From: Enterocola sp045654205
GTDB lineage: Bacteria; Bacteroidota; Bacteroidia; Bacteroidales; Paludibacteraceae
NCBI GenBank assembly: GCA_045654205.1
Contig: JAZOMZ010000017.1
Span: 1-64,000, forward strand
DNA: 64,000 nucleotides
Reading direction: 5' to 3'
Positions 36,880 through 46,815 of this stretch are shown here, piece by piece (the first letter of the stretch is position 1; every line of letters starts with the position of its first letter). A program made the position numbers and the translations under genes. The notes under the pieces are model-generated. The model had not been told where the DNA came from and searched no databases. It saw only the letters and a program-made list of their open reading frames with translations.

Positions 36880-36911
36880 AACTCCTAACTCCTAATTCCT
36901 CACTCCTAACT
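36880..36911. repeat. Heptamer repeat array (TTAGGAR)n
   Basis: About four units of the 7-mer TTAGGAR (seen here as YTCCTAA) lie just after the stop of the GH77 gene at 36913. Similar arrays occur at five other sites in the window. Confidence 0.85.
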
Positions 36912-36912
36912 A

Positions 36913-39594
36913 TTATCTACCTGCTTGAGTTATATAATTCTTCAATTCCGCATTGAATGAATCATTTTCTAGAAGGTCTTCTAGATAAACGTGCATTCTA
37001 TAACGCCAGCTGTTTTTGGTATTTGATGGCACGTTGATACGTTCGTCGTTAGGGTTTTCGCGACGTAAGTCAGGGTTGATGCTGAATAAGTCTTGAATTT
37101 GGAAGATAGCCCACATAGCTGGAGAATATAGGTGTTGAACTAGAATATCACGACATACCCACCATTCTGCAAAGTATGGAGCTTGACCCCAGTGACCAAG
37201 TTGTTGGTTGTAGAAACGTTGGGTTACGTCTGGTTTTTCTTCCCACCAACCACGGATAGTACTCATATCGTGTGTAGAAGGTGTTACAACTGATAGATAT
37301 TTAGCGTCTGCTGGATGGAAGAATTCGATAGTATCAATTTTTGGAGCACGTTGAATTTCAAGGCTTAAGATACCTAGTTCATTCATAACTGATGTTACAC
37401 AGTCTGCCATCATACCAAGGTCTTCACCACAAACCATCATGTTTGTGCTGCGTTTTAGTGCTGGAAGTTTGCGTAGAGCTGAGTATTTCCAGTGACCATC
37501 TTGACGACGATAGAAGTAGTCTACGTATAGTTCTTCAATCTTACGTTGGATATTGCTATCTAGATAACGGAAGGTTGTTTGTGCTTGCATTCCGTAACGT
37601 GGATAGAATTGTGTGCCGTTTGAACCTTTAACTTCAAAGAATAAAACGTTAGAAACAAGGTCGAATAATCCCCATTTGATTTTTTCTGAGAACATGCCTC
37701 TTTCAAATAGTTTTTGAATCTTGTTTTGTGTGTCGCACATAGGTTTTAGACGTAGAATCCAACCGTCGAAGATATCGATGCAGTTTAGTTTCACCCATGG
37801 AGCATCGTCTCCAAAGATTTCCCAAAGAACTGAGTCTGTAATGAATGGCATACAGAAACGGTTATAGTCGAAGTATACGCCTTTTTCTGCGAATTCATTG
37901 ATGTGAACTGGGATAGAAGGATTTAGATAACCCATGATACCTTCTTCTTGTTCTGTAGGGATTTGCCAAATACGGAAGAATCCTAAAATGTGGTCTACAC
38001 GGAAGGTATCGAAATAGTTACTCATTTGTGAGAAACGATTTTTCCACCATTCAAAGCCTGTTTCTTCCATTTTTTCCCAGTTGTAGGTAGGAAGTTCCCA
38101 GTTTTGACCTTTGATTGCGAACATATCAGGTGGAGCACCTGCAGCCATGTTCATATTGTAAAGTTCTGGAGATTCCCAAGTGTCAACACTGTTGCGGTTT
38201 ACACCAATTGGAATGTCACCTTTAATGATAATACCTTTTGAGTGAGCGTAATCTACAGCTTCCTTAAGTTGTAGGTGTAGGTGATATTGTATAAAGTAGT
38301 TTACTGCCACTGCATCGAAGTTGTTGTTTACATATTCTTCGATTTTGCCTTGGTTATAAACTGCGTAATCACCCCATTTATTGTAGTCTGAAGTACCAAA
38401 TTGGTCGCGTAGAGCACAGAATGCTGCGTAAGATACCAACCAATATTTGTTTTCTTCAAAATATTTAATGTAGTCTGGGTTGTTTAGGAAGTTTTCTTTT
38501 TCTTGGTAATAAAGCGCATTTGCGTATGCATATTTATAACCAATAATATCCATAAATTCTACAAGTGGAGAAGCATTTAGCGCAGCTTGTTTTTCTGCGT
38601 ATTGTTTCATTAACTCATTGTCTTCGTGTAGTTTACCCATTTTAGGTAAGCATAGGAACAATGGGTTAAGACCGAATGCAGAGATAGCTGCGTATGGAAG
38701 CACGTCTGCAATGGTGTGTGTACCATTTGTATCGTTTAGTGGTAGGAATTGGATAAGTTTTAAACCTACTTTTGCTGCCCAATCTACAAGCATTGGAATA
38801 TCTGCAAAGTCACCTACACCAAAGCTATTTCTAGTACGGATAGAGAACACTGGAATACCTACACCTGCACCGTGGAATTGTTGGTTGTAGAAGTTTGCAA
38901 AGCCGTCTGATACAATTGTGGTAGATTTACCTGGGTTGATTGGAGCATAACGGTCTGGACCATTTTCGAAATAACGGAATGTTTTGTCTTCTAGGTCGTA
39001 GATAGCATATTTGTAGCTAACACCTGTAGCTTCTTCTTTTGAAAGGTCTAGTTTAACAGACCACCATGGACCGTCTTGGTTGTTCAGAAGTACTGCTTTA
39101 GAAGTATCCCATTTACCTAATGCTTTAACATTACCCACCACGCAAATTGCTTCACCTTTTTTGATAAGTGGAGCTTTCACGCGTAGCACGTGTGTATATT
39201 TAATTTTGTTAGGAGTTTTAACAGGAATATAATTTTCTTTGAATAATACTTCTTGGAAAGGTGCTGTCATGAACACGTTTTCTACTGCACCTGGGTTGTT
39301 CCAAGTATCAACTAAGAAAATTTCTTGTTGTGTTTTTGGGTCAACTTTTATTACTCTATCTGTACCCCACTCAAAGTTATCTAAACCATTAGAGTCTTTT
39401 AAAAGATAACGATAAGTAAATTCAAATGGCTCTTGAGCATCTACCTCTATGGTATATGACCAATTTTCTTTCCATTGGAAGTTCATGAATACTGCTTTTG
39501 CTGGATTGTCTTCGCCAAGTTGTGGAAGAGAACCAGATATAGCCATGTTTTGACCCCAATGTGTGAAATACTTAATACTAAAATTAATTCTCAT
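36913..39594 (-). CDS. malQ: 4-alpha-glucanotransferase (GH77) with two N-terminal CBM20 modules
   Basis: This 893-residue enzyme rearranges alpha-1,4-glucans. The first 110 residues and about 125-235 form two starch-binding CBM20-like modules (each with a G-x-W or G-K-W-D type motif), followed by a GH77 catalytic barrel. F-R-V-D-H-I-L-G-F-F holds the nucleophile Asp, C-G-E-D-L-G the acid/base Glu, and T-P-S-T-H-D-M-S a third conserved Asp. This domain order is standard for Bacteroidales MalQ. It starts 23 bp after the PBP1A gene ends and may share its transcript. Confidence 0.95.
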   Translation of the reverse strand: MRINFSIKYFTHWGQNMAISGSLPQLGEDNPAKAVFMNFQWKENWSYTIEVDAQEPFEFTYRYLLKDSNGLDNFEWGTDRVIKVDPKTQQEIFLVDTWNNPGAVENVFMTAPFQEVLFKENYIPVKTPNKIKYTHVLRVKAPLIKKGEAICVVGNVKALGKWDTSKAVLLNNQDGPWWSVKLDLSKEEATGVSYKYAIYDLEDKTFRYFENGPDRYAPINPGKSTTIVSDGFANFYNQQFHGAGVGIPVFSIRTRNSFGVGDFADIPMLVDWAAKVGLKLIQFLPLNDTNGTHTIADVLPYAAISAFGLNPLFLCLPKMGKLHEDNELMKQYAEKQAALNASPLVEFMDIIGYKYAYANALYYQEKENFLNNPDYIKYFEENKYWLVSYAAFCALRDQFGTSDYNKWGDYAVYNQGKIEEYVNNNFDAVAVNYFIQYHLHLQLKEAVDYAHSKGIIIKGDIPIGVNRNSVDTWESPELYNMNMAAGAPPDMFAIKGQNWELPTYNWEKMEETGFEWWKNRFSQMSNYFDTFRVDHILGFFRIWQIPTEQEEGIMGYLNPSIPVHINEFAEKGVYFDYNRFCMPFITDSVLWEIFGDDAPWVKLNCIDIFDGWILRLKPMCDTQNKIQKLFERGMFSEKIKWGLFDLVSNVLFFEVKGSNGTQFYPRYGMQAQTTFRYLDSNIQRKIEELYVDYFYRRQDGHWKYSALRKLPALKRSTNMMVCGEDLGMMADCVTSVMNELGILSLEIQRAPKIDTIEFFHPADAKYLSVVTPSTHDMSTIRGWWEEKPDVTQRFYNQQLGHWGQAPYFAEWWVCRDILVQHLYSPAMWAIFQIQDLFSINPDLRRENPNDERINVPSNTKNSWRYRMHVYLEDLLENDSFNAELKNYITQAGR

Positions 39595-39617
39595 AATATT
39601 GATTTTAAATATGTTAT

Positions 39618-41957
39618 TTAATTAAAAAGCAAATCTTCTACTACTTCGTTTGAAACGCATTCCTTATATTCTTTATGTAGGTGTTCTGGAATGTCGAATT
39701 TAAGAGTATCTGAATATCCTAATGTTTCGTCGGCATACACTTTTTGCATGTAAAGAGCCCACACAGGAAGCGCCATTGAAGCACCTTGACCTTCACGTAA
39801 ATTATCAAAGTGAATAGAACGGTCTTCGCCTCCAACCCATGTACCAGATACAAGTTCAGGTGTTACGCCAATAAACCAACCGTCTGAGTTGTTTTGTGTA
39901 GTACCTGTTTTACCGCCAATATCACCCTTGAATTGATAACGATAACGAAGACGCACACCTGTACCTTCATTGACAACAGCTTTGAGCATTTCTAACATTT
40001 TGTGAGATGTTTCTTCGCGAATAATTTCGGTATATTGAGGGGTGAATGTGGCAATCACGTTACCTTTATTATCTTCTATACGGGTAACGTACAATGGATC
40101 TACCTTGATACCTTTGTTCACAAATGCGGTGTAAGCATCTACCATTTCTTTTACACTTACTTCGGCAGGACCTAAACATAGTGAAACCACAGGATCTAGG
40201 TGACTTAAAATACCGAATGAATGCATAAGTTTTACAAGTGCTTGTGGACTATATTCACGAATAAGATATGCAGAAATCCAGTTATTAGATTGTGAAAGTG
40301 CCCAACGAAGGGTTACCATCTCACCTACTTTATTTTTTGAATCGTTGCGTGGAGCCCATTCTTTTCCATCACCCAAAACAAATGTTGGTTGCACATTTGG
40401 CACACGTGTACATGGTGTCATTCCTTCTTCCATAGCTAGTGTATATAGGAATGGTTTAATAGTAGAACCTACTTGACGTTTGCCCACACTTACCATATCA
40501 TATTGGAAGGCAGAGAAATTTGGTCCTCCTACGTATGCTTTTACATGTCCATTGAAAGGATTCATAGACATAAATCCGCAACGAAGGAAGTATTTATCCC
40601 AACGAATAGAGTCTATTGGTGAAAGAAGTGTATCAACATATTGTTTGCCGTTGAACACGGTCATTTCTGTTTTGGTATTGAATGCGCTGTCTATCTGAGC
40701 TTTAGTAAAGTTGTTACGCTTCATTTTTATATAACGTTCAGATTGACGTTTGCTTCTTTCCAAAATATCATTAATCTCTGACTTGGTTAGATCTCTTGAG
40801 AATGGTGCGTATGATTTTTTGCGTTTTTCTTTGAAGAAAGCTGTTTGTAGATATCCAGAAACATGTTCACTCACGGCTTCTTCTGCATATTTTTGCATAC
40901 GAGAATCTATAGTGGTATAAATTTTAAGACCATCTGTATAGATATTGTAGTTGTCGCCATTTGGTTTTTCGTTCTTTTTACACCAACCATAAAGTGGATT
41001 GGTTTCCCATGCTAGAGAGTCTTCATAGAATTTTTGATCTTGCCATGAAGCATATTTTTTTCTATCTGGCTTACTTGCCATCATCATCTGACGAAGATAT
41101 TCACGGAAATATGGTGCAATACCAGCCTTGTGGTCTGAAGAACGATATTCTAGTTTAATTGGAAGCTGAGAAAGCGAATCTACCTCTGCTGCTGTAAGTT
41201 TATTATTTTTCTCCATTTGAGAGAAAACCACATTTCTACGCACTTGTGTACGTTCTGCAAAACGACGTGGGTTGTAATAAGAAGGGTTTTGTAGCATACC
41301 AACCAGCATTGCAGATTGTTCTACGTTTAACTCTGCTGGTGTAGTATTAAAGTATATAGTAGCAGCCGACTTAATGCCCACGGCATTGTTTAGGAAGTCG
41401 AACTGATTTAGATACATTGTAATAATTTCTTCCTTGGTGTAGTATTTTTCTAGTTGCACAGCAATAACCCACTCTATTGGTTTTTGAAGTGCACGTTGAA
41501 ATACATTTTCCGCAGTTGGAGAATAAAGAAGCTTGGCAAGTTGTTGGGTAATAGTACTACCACCACCTGCTCCTTTTTGGCCTAAAACGCCACGTTTAAC
41601 AATAGAACGGAACAAAGCACGGAAATCTATACCTGAATGTTCATAAAAACGTACGTCTTCTGTAGAAATAAGTGCATTGATAACATTTGGAGATATTTGG
41701 TCGTATGTAACAGCTACACGGTTGTCTTTTCCGTAATAATAACGACCTATAATTTCACCATCTGCAGTGTATACTTCTGAAGCAAATTTATTTTTAGGAT
41801 TTTGAAGTTCTTCTATTTCAGGCAAATAGCCTATTACGCCATTAGCAATAAGTATAAATAATAAGGCAACAGAGGTGACGCCTAATGCAAACAATATCCA
41901 TAGATATTTTAGCCAACCACCTTTCTTTTCTGTCTTATTTTCTTTATTTTTTGCCAT
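39618..41957 (-). CDS. mrcA: Penicillin-binding protein 1A (GT51 plus transpeptidase)
   Basis: This bifunctional peptidoglycan synthase has 779 residues. It has a cytoplasmic basic tail, a membrane helix at about 16-38, a GT51 domain with E-D-V-R-F-Y-E-H-S-G-I-D near 98 and G-G-S-T-I-T-Q-Q near 132, and a transpeptidase domain with S-T-I-K (S-x2-K), S-Q-S-N-N (S-x-N) and K-T-G-T. It polymerises and crosslinks the cell wall in the periplasm. A -7 box lies upstream at 41988-41995. Confidence 0.95.
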   Translation of the reverse strand: MAKNKENKTEKKGGWLKYLWILFALGVTSVALLFILIANGVIGYLPEIEELQNPKNKFASEVYTADGEIIGRYYYGKDNRVAVTYDQISPNVINALISTEDVRFYEHSGIDFRALFRSIVKRGVLGQKGAGGGSTITQQLAKLLYSPTAENVFQRALQKPIEWVIAVQLEKYYTKEEIITMYLNQFDFLNNAVGIKSAATIYFNTTPAELNVEQSAMLVGMLQNPSYYNPRRFAERTQVRRNVVFSQMEKNNKLTAAEVDSLSQLPIKLEYRSSDHKAGIAPYFREYLRQMMMASKPDRKKYASWQDQKFYEDSLAWETNPLYGWCKKNEKPNGDNYNIYTDGLKIYTTIDSRMQKYAEEAVSEHVSGYLQTAFFKEKRKKSYAPFSRDLTKSEINDILERSKRQSERYIKMKRNNFTKAQIDSAFNTKTEMTVFNGKQYVDTLLSPIDSIRWDKYFLRCGFMSMNPFNGHVKAYVGGPNFSAFQYDMVSVGKRQVGSTIKPFLYTLAMEEGMTPCTRVPNVQPTFVLGDGKEWAPRNDSKNKVGEMVTLRWALSQSNNWISAYLIREYSPQALVKLMHSFGILSHLDPVVSLCLGPAEVSVKEMVDAYTAFVNKGIKVDPLYVTRIEDNKGNVIATFTPQYTEIIREETSHKMLEMLKAVVNEGTGVRLRYRYQFKGDIGGKTGTTQNNSDGWFIGVTPELVSGTWVGGEDRSIHFDNLREGQGASMALPVWALYMQKVYADETLGYSDTLKFDIPEHLHKEYKECVSNEVVEDLLFN

Positions 41958-41987
41958 ATAAATCTGTAAACCTTACATAAAGGCTTA

Positions 41988-41995
41988 CAAATTTA
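41988..41995 (-). promoter_or_regulatory. -7 box for the PBP1A gene
   Basis: TAAATTTG on the minus strand fits TAnnTTTG and lies about 31 bases before the PBP1A ATG. No convincing -33 element is visible. Confidence 0.5.
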
Positions 41996-42010
41996 TACAT
42001 TTTTTTTGAA

Positions 42011-42041
42011 AACTCCTAACTCCTAACTCCTAATTCCTAAC
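42011..42041. repeat. Heptamer repeat array (TTAGGAR)n
   Basis: About four units of TTAGGAR, in the reverse sense, abut and overlap the 3' end of the radical SAM gene (stop at 42023). The last residues of that protein are encoded by repeat-derived sequence. Confidence 0.85.
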
Positions 42042-42907
42042 TTTTTTTTCAATTTATCCACGAATTCGTAGTTCTTCACACCCCAATTTGGTGCAATGCG
42101 GAGTTCGGGAGGAGATTGAGAAACGAAACGCTCAATGCAAATGCGCTTTGGAATAATCTTTACAATCTCTGCACAAAGGTCGAGATATTCGTCTAGAGTG
42201 AAAAGTGGCACAGCAGATGGATCTTTTTCGTAAAGGCCTGCCAGCGCTGTGTTTTTTATGATTTGAAGTTGATGCAGTTTCACCACGTCTATAGGAAGTG
42301 ATGCTATTTTATGTGCAGTTTCTAGTATATCTTCTTTTGTTTCGCCAGGCAAGCCTAAAATAAAGTGCGCAGCGGTGCGAATGCCACGTTTTTGTGCTCT
42401 TAATATTGCATCTTCGGCAGTTTTAAAGTCGTGTCCGCGATTGATAAGTTTCAGAGTTTTGTCGTGAGAACTTTCCACCCCAATCTCTAGCAAAATAAAG
42501 TACTTTTTACTCAGTTCAGCAATATAATCTAGCATTTCGTCTGGAAGACAATCGGGGCGTGTACCAATAGAAAGCCCCACTACATTTGGGTGACTCAATG
42601 CTTCTTCGTAACGCGACTTTATCTCGTCTAGCGTGCCGTATGTATTACTAAATGCTTGAAAATATACTATAAACTTTTTGTATTCTGGCTTGTGAGCAAA
42701 GAACTTAAGCCCCTTTTCTATTTGCTCTGTAATGCTCTCGCCGTGCAAACAATAGTCTGGAGTAAAGGACTTATTATTGCAAAATATACAACCTCCTACC
42801 CCTACTTTTCCATCTCTGTTTGGACATGAAAAACCAGCAGTCACCGCAATCTTCTGAATTCGCTCAGAAAAGAATTGCTTCATATATTGAGGATAGGTTG
42901 TGTACAT
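42023..42907 (-). CDS. TIGR01212 family radical SAM protein (YhcC-like)
   Basis: This 294-residue radical SAM enzyme has the cluster cysteines C28, C40 and C43 in the spacing C-x11-C-x2-C typical of TIGR01212/YhcC rather than the common C-x3-C-x2-C. Other family marks are Y-F-Q-A-F-S-N-T-Y and G-L-S-I-G-T-R-P-D-C-L. The exact substrate of the family is poorly known. It starts 5 bp after the exporter gene's stop and could be cotranscribed with it. Confidence 0.9.
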   Translation of the reverse strand: MYTTYPQYMKQFFSERIQKIAVTAGFSCPNRDGKVGVGGCIFCNNKSFTPDYCLHGESITEQIEKGLKFFAHKPEYKKFIVYFQAFSNTYGTLDEIKSRYEEALSHPNVVGLSIGTRPDCLPDEMLDYIAELSKKYFILLEIGVESSHDKTLKLINRGHDFKTAEDAILRAQKRGIRTAAHFILGLPGETKEDILETAHKIASLPIDVVKLHQLQIIKNTALAGLYEKDPSAVPLFTLDEYLDLCAEIVKIIPKRICIERFVSQSPPELRIAPNWGVKNYEFVDKLKKKLGIRS

Positions 42908-42912
42908 AATAT

Positions 42913-43395
42913 TTAGTTCCTTGTCAATGAGTTTGCGGTGCGAGTAAACACAAACATCGGCATGATACTACCTATTGCAAGCGAAAGCAATATTCCCACG
43001 ACATAAACAATATTTGTAACAAATTGGTCGATATAAATAGCTTTGTCTGCAAGCTCAATATGACTCATATAACTCATGATTGCAAAAATTGCTTTGTAGG
43101 CATACATACCAGGAATCATTGGCAACAAAGCAGGAATATAAATCACAGTGGCAGGAGTACGAGTAAGTCTACCAAAAAGCAAACCACTACAACCCATAAC
43201 CAAAGCACTAGTAAAACAAGTGATAAATATGTGAAGACCAGCAACATCTATCATTGTGGCACGTGTTAAATAGCCTAAAAAAGCAGTTAAGAGAACAGCT
43301 GGTATTGCCCTGCGAGGAGGATTTGATATAAGTCCGAAACCCAATGCTGTGATAGACGCAAAAACCGCTTTTGACAAGATATATAAAAAGGTCAT
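42913..43395 (-). CDS. Threonine/serine exporter family, small subunit (ThrE_2, DUF3815)
   Basis: This 160-residue membrane protein has about five hydrophobic segments and the family motif P-A-L-L-P-M-I-P-G near 90. It is the C-terminal half of ThrE-type exporters, made here as a separate protein. An ATG 6 bp upstream is in frame, but the ATG at 43393-43395 overlaps the partner's stop as ATGA, so I chose it. The substrate (threonine, serine or small dipeptides) is not shown. Confidence 0.85.
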   Translation of the reverse strand: MTFLYILSKAVFASITALGFGLISNPPRRAIPAVLLTAFLGYLTRATMIDVAGLHIFITCFTSALVMGCSGLLFGRLTRTPATVIYIPALLPMIPGMYAYKAIFAIMSYMSHIELADKAIYIDQFVTNIVYVVGILLSLAIGSIMPMFVFTRTANSLTRN

Positions 43396-44147
43396 GACCA
43401 TATAAGATTAATAATGTTAACAGAAATAAGTAGGCCGATAGCTAGTGAAATGGTATGCAGAGTGGCATTTATAAGGCGTGACGAACCTATTAGCACAAAA
43501 CCTTCAAGAATGTCTATCAAACCACTAATAAATACTACGCCAGGCACAAGGTATAGCACACTAGTTGCCACTGCCACGGTGGCTGTTTGTTCGTCGATAA
43601 ACGCTCCCAAACTAGCTATAATAGAAGCAACAGATGCGGTTAAAAGTATGGTCAAGTGATTGTTTACGTGTTTTATTGTTAGGAAATGCTTTAGATTGAA
43701 ACTAATAAAAGTAGAAACAAAAACCATCAACATAGCCCAAATTGTGCCATTGAAAAGGTAACAAAGTCCAAAACTAGCAAGCGACGCCATAAGTGCCACC
43801 ACTAGATGTTTGTAGCGTGGAGTAGATGTTATTTTGTTGAATTTCGCCTCAAAATCTTCAATTGACATTTTTTTGTCGTAAACTTCCCAACTTAAGCGAC
43901 TTAAATCGGCATTGTTTGAAAGACTAATTGGTGCAACTGGCGCAGTGATAATCTCATGATATTGCTCAGAAAGATTATTTGGATTGCAAAGCATAATGCT
44001 TATATTTCTAAGCGAAAGATTTATGCGCAAGTCGTAACCAAATGCCTCAGCAATTCGCTTAGCACTACGATTGATACGCGAGCTATGTGTACCGCTCGCC
44101 ACCATTATTGCCACGTAACGGGCTAAAATATGTCCTAGTTTATTCAT
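43392..44147 (-). CDS. Threonine/serine exporter family, large subunit (ThrE, DUF1212)
   Basis: This 251-residue protein has a soluble N-terminal third with S-G-T-H-S-S-R-I-N-R-S-A-K-R, a conserved DUF1212 pattern, then about five membrane segments with V-P-G-V-V-F-I-S-G-L-I-D. It is the N-terminal half of the ThrE transporter and is translationally coupled to the small subunit. A heptamer repeat array lies directly upstream of its ATG. Confidence 0.85.
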   Translation of the reverse strand: MNKLGHILARYVAIMVASGTHSSRINRSAKRIAEAFGYDLRINLSLRNISIMLCNPNNLSEQYHEIITAPVAPISLSNNADLSRLSWEVYDKKMSIEDFEAKFNKITSTPRYKHLVVALMASLASFGLCYLFNGTIWAMLMVFVSTFISFNLKHFLTIKHVNNHLTILLTASVASIIASLGAFIDEQTATVAVATSVLYLVPGVVFISGLIDILEGFVLIGSSRLINATLHTISLAIGLLISVNIINLIWS

Positions 44148-44149
44148 CT

Positions 44150-44197
44150 AATTAGGAATTAGGAATTAGGAATTAGGAATGATGAATTAGGAATTAG
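44150..44197. repeat. Heptamer repeat array (TTAGGAR)n
   Basis: Six or so TTAGGAA/TTAGGAR units fill the gap between leuB and the exporter genes and run into the leuB coding end: the last Asn-Ser codons and stop of leuB are made from the repeat. Confidence 0.9.
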
Positions 44198-45251
44198 CAC
44201 CTAATTCATTTACTATATAAGCACCTACTTCTGAGGTAGAATAAGACTTTTCTGCGCACAAATCCACTGTTACGATGCCGTCGGCAATGGCTTTTTCTAC
44301 TGCATTACGAATCATCTTACCCTCTTCCATCATATTGAAAGCAGTTTCAAACATCATTGCCACAGAAAGAATTGCAGCCATAGGGTTTGCAATATTTTTA
44401 CCTGCTGCTTGTGGATAAGAACCATGAATTGGCTCAAAAAGTGATGTATAAGTACCTACAGAAGCACTTGGAAGTAGTCCCATAGAACCAGAAATCACCG
44501 AAGCCTCGTCGGTAAGAATATCGCCAAACATATTTTCTGTTACTATCACGTCGAAATCTCTAGGATTTTGAATCATACGCATAGCTGCGTTGTCCACATA
44601 AAGATATTCGGTTTCTACGTCTGGAAAATTTACTGAAATCTCCTTTGTAACCTGACGCCAAAGACGTGATGTGGCTAAAATATTTGCTTTATCCACCAAT
44701 GTAAGCTTCTTTTTGCGCTTTTGGGCGTAAAGATACGACAATTTTACGATTCTTTCTATCTCTTCACGGGTATAAACACAAGTATCGTATGCGGTATTGC
44801 CATCTTCAGATCTGCCTTGTGGTCTACCAAAGTAAAGACCACCTGTAAGTTCGCGCACACAAACAAAGTCTGCACCATCTACCAAATCTGCACGTAGTGG
44901 TGATTTGTAAAGTAATGATTTATAAGTATTTACAGGACGAATATTTGCATAAAGCCCTAGGCTTTTACGCATTTTAAGTAAGCCTTGTTCTGGACGCACC
45001 TTTGCATTTGGGTCGTTGTCGTATTTTGGGTCGCCAAGCGCACCAAAAAGCACCGCATCCGACTCCATACATAGCTTGTGGGTCTTTTCTGGGTATGGGT
45101 CGCCACACTCGTCTATCGCACAAGCACCCACCATGCCATATTCCAACTCAAGTTCATGACCTTTTATCTCACAAACTCGTTTCAATACCTTTACGGCTTC
45201 ATTTATCACTTCTGGCCCTATTCCATCGCCAGGTAAAACTGCTATTTTCAT
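44187..45251 (-). CDS. leuB: 3-isopropylmalate dehydrogenase (LeuB)
   Basis: This NAD-dependent beta-decarboxylating dehydrogenase of leucine synthesis has 354 residues. Motifs include L-P-G-D-G-I-G-P-E at 5-13, R-x-L-T-G-G-L-Y-F-G near 134-142, the lysine in D-K-A-N near 189, and the metal-binding aspartates in V-T-E-N-M-F-G-D-I-L-T-D-E-A. F-E-P-I-H-G-S follows near 272. It is the last gene of the leu operon, and its final codons run into the heptamer repeat. Confidence 0.96.
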   Translation of the reverse strand: MKIAVLPGDGIGPEVINEAVKVLKRVCEIKGHELELEYGMVGACAIDECGDPYPEKTHKLCMESDAVLFGALGDPKYDNDPNAKVRPEQGLLKMRKSLGLYANIRPVNTYKSLLYKSPLRADLVDGADFVCVRELTGGLYFGRPQGRSEDGNTAYDTCVYTREEIERIVKLSYLYAQKRKKKLTLVDKANILATSRLWRQVTKEISVNFPDVETEYLYVDNAAMRMIQNPRDFDVIVTENMFGDILTDEASVISGSMGLLPSASVGTYTSLFEPIHGSYPQAAGKNIANPMAAILSVAMMFETAFNMMEEGKMIRNAVEKAIADGIVTVDLCAEKSYSTSEVGAYIVNELGANS

Positions 45252-45281
45252 AATTAAATTAAATTTTAAATTTCACGTATT

Positions 45282-45314
45282 AAATTGATTTTAAAGCACC
45301 TCTAAAATCAATTT
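45282..45314. repeat. Intercistronic hairpin before leuB
   Basis: Two perfect 12-base arms (45282-45293, 45303-45314) with a 9-base loop lie at the end of the second leuA-like gene. It lacks a clear T-run for the leftward message, so an mRNA-stabilising or processing stem is as likely as a terminator. Confidence 0.6.
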
Positions 45315-46815
45315 AAATTATATTAAGCATTTTGCTTGTTGCTTGTATTGCTGCTTCTGTTTGGTCAGCATCCAAGCCGTTTGTTTTCAGGATTCTGCCA
45401 TTCATATTCCATGTAATGACGGTTTGCACGAATGCATCGGTGCGGCCGCCAGGAGGAATGGTAACGGTATAATCCACAAGTATAGGGTGCGGCATATTTA
45501 GTTTATCGTAAATTTGCCAAAGAGCCTTCATAAAGGCATCGTACTGACCTTCACCCATAGAAGAAGCTTGATAAGGAGTACCTTCTATTTCGATAGACAC
45601 GTTTGCCACAGGCTTAAGTCCACGTGTAGAAGACAGAGAATAATTGATAATCTTCACTTTTTCTTCCACATTGGCTGTTTTGAGCACGTCTGACACAATA
45701 TAAGGTAGGTCTTCGGGAGTAACCATTTGCTTTTTGTCGCCAAGTTCCACAATACGCGCTGTTACTTTTTTCATTGATTCTTCGTCTAGGTCTATACCAA
45801 GTGCCAAAAGATTTTTCTTAATATTTGCTTTGCCTGATGTTTTGCCAAGGGCATATTCACGTGTACGGCCAAAGCGTTCTGGGATAAGGTCGTTGCAATA
45901 AAGATTGTTTTTCATATCGCCATCTGCGTGAACACCAGCTACTTGCGTGAAAACATAATTACCCACGATAGGCTTATTGGCAGGAATACGAACGCCAGAA
46001 TAGGTTTCAACTATCTTACTTACACTGTTGATTTCATGCTCTTTTATATTGGTTGAAAGGCCCAATTGGTCGTGAAGCACGGCAAGAACACTAGAAATTG
46101 GAGCATTTCCAGCACGTTCCCCTAGCCCATTTACAGTAACGTGAACACAATTTATGCCAGCTTGCACTGCCGCAAACACGTTAGCCACGGCCAAATCGTA
46201 ATCGTTATGAGCGTGAAAATCGAACTCAAGATTTGGATAACGAGTTAGCATTTGAGTGCAATATTTAGCAGTTTCTGCAGGGTTTAGGATGCCAAGTGTA
46301 TCTGGAAGCATAAAACGACGAACTTTTGTGACGCTTAAGGCATCCATTAGGGCAAAAACGTATTCTGGAGAGTTTTTCATGCCGTTGCTCCAGTCTTCTA
46401 AATAGACATTCACAGCAATACCTGCCTCGTTTGCATACTCTAGAGTGCGTCTAATATCTGCAATGTGCTCCTCTGGCTTTTTGCCAAGTTGCATAGCGCA
46501 GTGTTTAAGCGAACCTTTGCAAAGCAAGTTCATCACTCTTATACCTGCTGAACGAATCCAATCTACAGATTTATCGCCATCCACAAAACCTAGCACCTCT
46601 ACCTTGTCAAGCAAACCTTTACTGTCTGCCCAACGGGCAATTTTTTGCACTGTAGTGAATTCACCCTCAGAAACAAGGGCTGACGCTACTTCAATTCTAT
46701 CTAAGCACAGGTCCTCTAGCAGAAGACGCGCCAATGATAGTTTTTCTTCCGATGCAAACGACACTCCCGATGTCTGTTCACCGTCACGCAATGTTGTATC
46801 AAGTATTTTTATCAT
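45313..46815 (-). CDS. Second isopropylmalate synthase-like enzyme (LeuA/citramalate/homocitrate synthase family)
   Basis: This 500-residue DRE-TIM metallolyase has D-T-T-L-R-D-G-E-Q-T-S near 6-16, F-H-A-H-N-D-Y-D-L-A near 203 (metal-binding histidines) and a C-terminal LeuA allosteric dimer domain. I start it at the ATG at 46813-46815; a TTG 6 bp upstream is in frame. It overlaps the leuD end by 17 bp. A complete leuA heads the same operon, and this protein is clearly different (R-D-G-E-Q-T-S-G against R-D-G-E-Q-V-P-G). It may make citramalate, which would give a pyruvate route to isoleucine, or act on another 2-oxoacid. Confidence 0.85.
   Translation of the reverse strand: MIKILDTTLRDGEQTSGVSFASEEKLSLARLLLEDLCLDRIEVASALVSEGEFTTVQKIARWADSKGLLDKVEVLGFVDGDKSVDWIRSAGIRVMNLLCKGSLKHCAMQLGKKPEEHIADIRRTLEYANEAGIAVNVYLEDWSNGMKNSPEYVFALMDALSVTKVRRFMLPDTLGILNPAETAKYCTQMLTRYPNLEFDFHAHNDYDLAVANVFAAVQAGINCVHVTVNGLGERAGNAPISSVLAVLHDQLGLSTNIKEHEINSVSKIVETYSGVRIPANKPIVGNYVFTQVAGVHADGDMKNNLYCNDLIPERFGRTREYALGKTSGKANIKKNLLALGIDLDEESMKKVTARIVELGDKKQMVTPEDLPYIVSDVLKTANVEEKVKIINYSLSSTRGLKPVANVSIEIEGTPYQASSMGEGQYDAFMKALWQIYDKLNMPHPILVDYTVTIPPGGRTDAFVQTVITWNMNGRILKTNGLDADQTEAAIQATSKMLNII

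Noticed and set aside
44150..44197. CRISPR-like array
   Set aside because: The units are 7 bases in direct tandem without spacers and occur at many sites.
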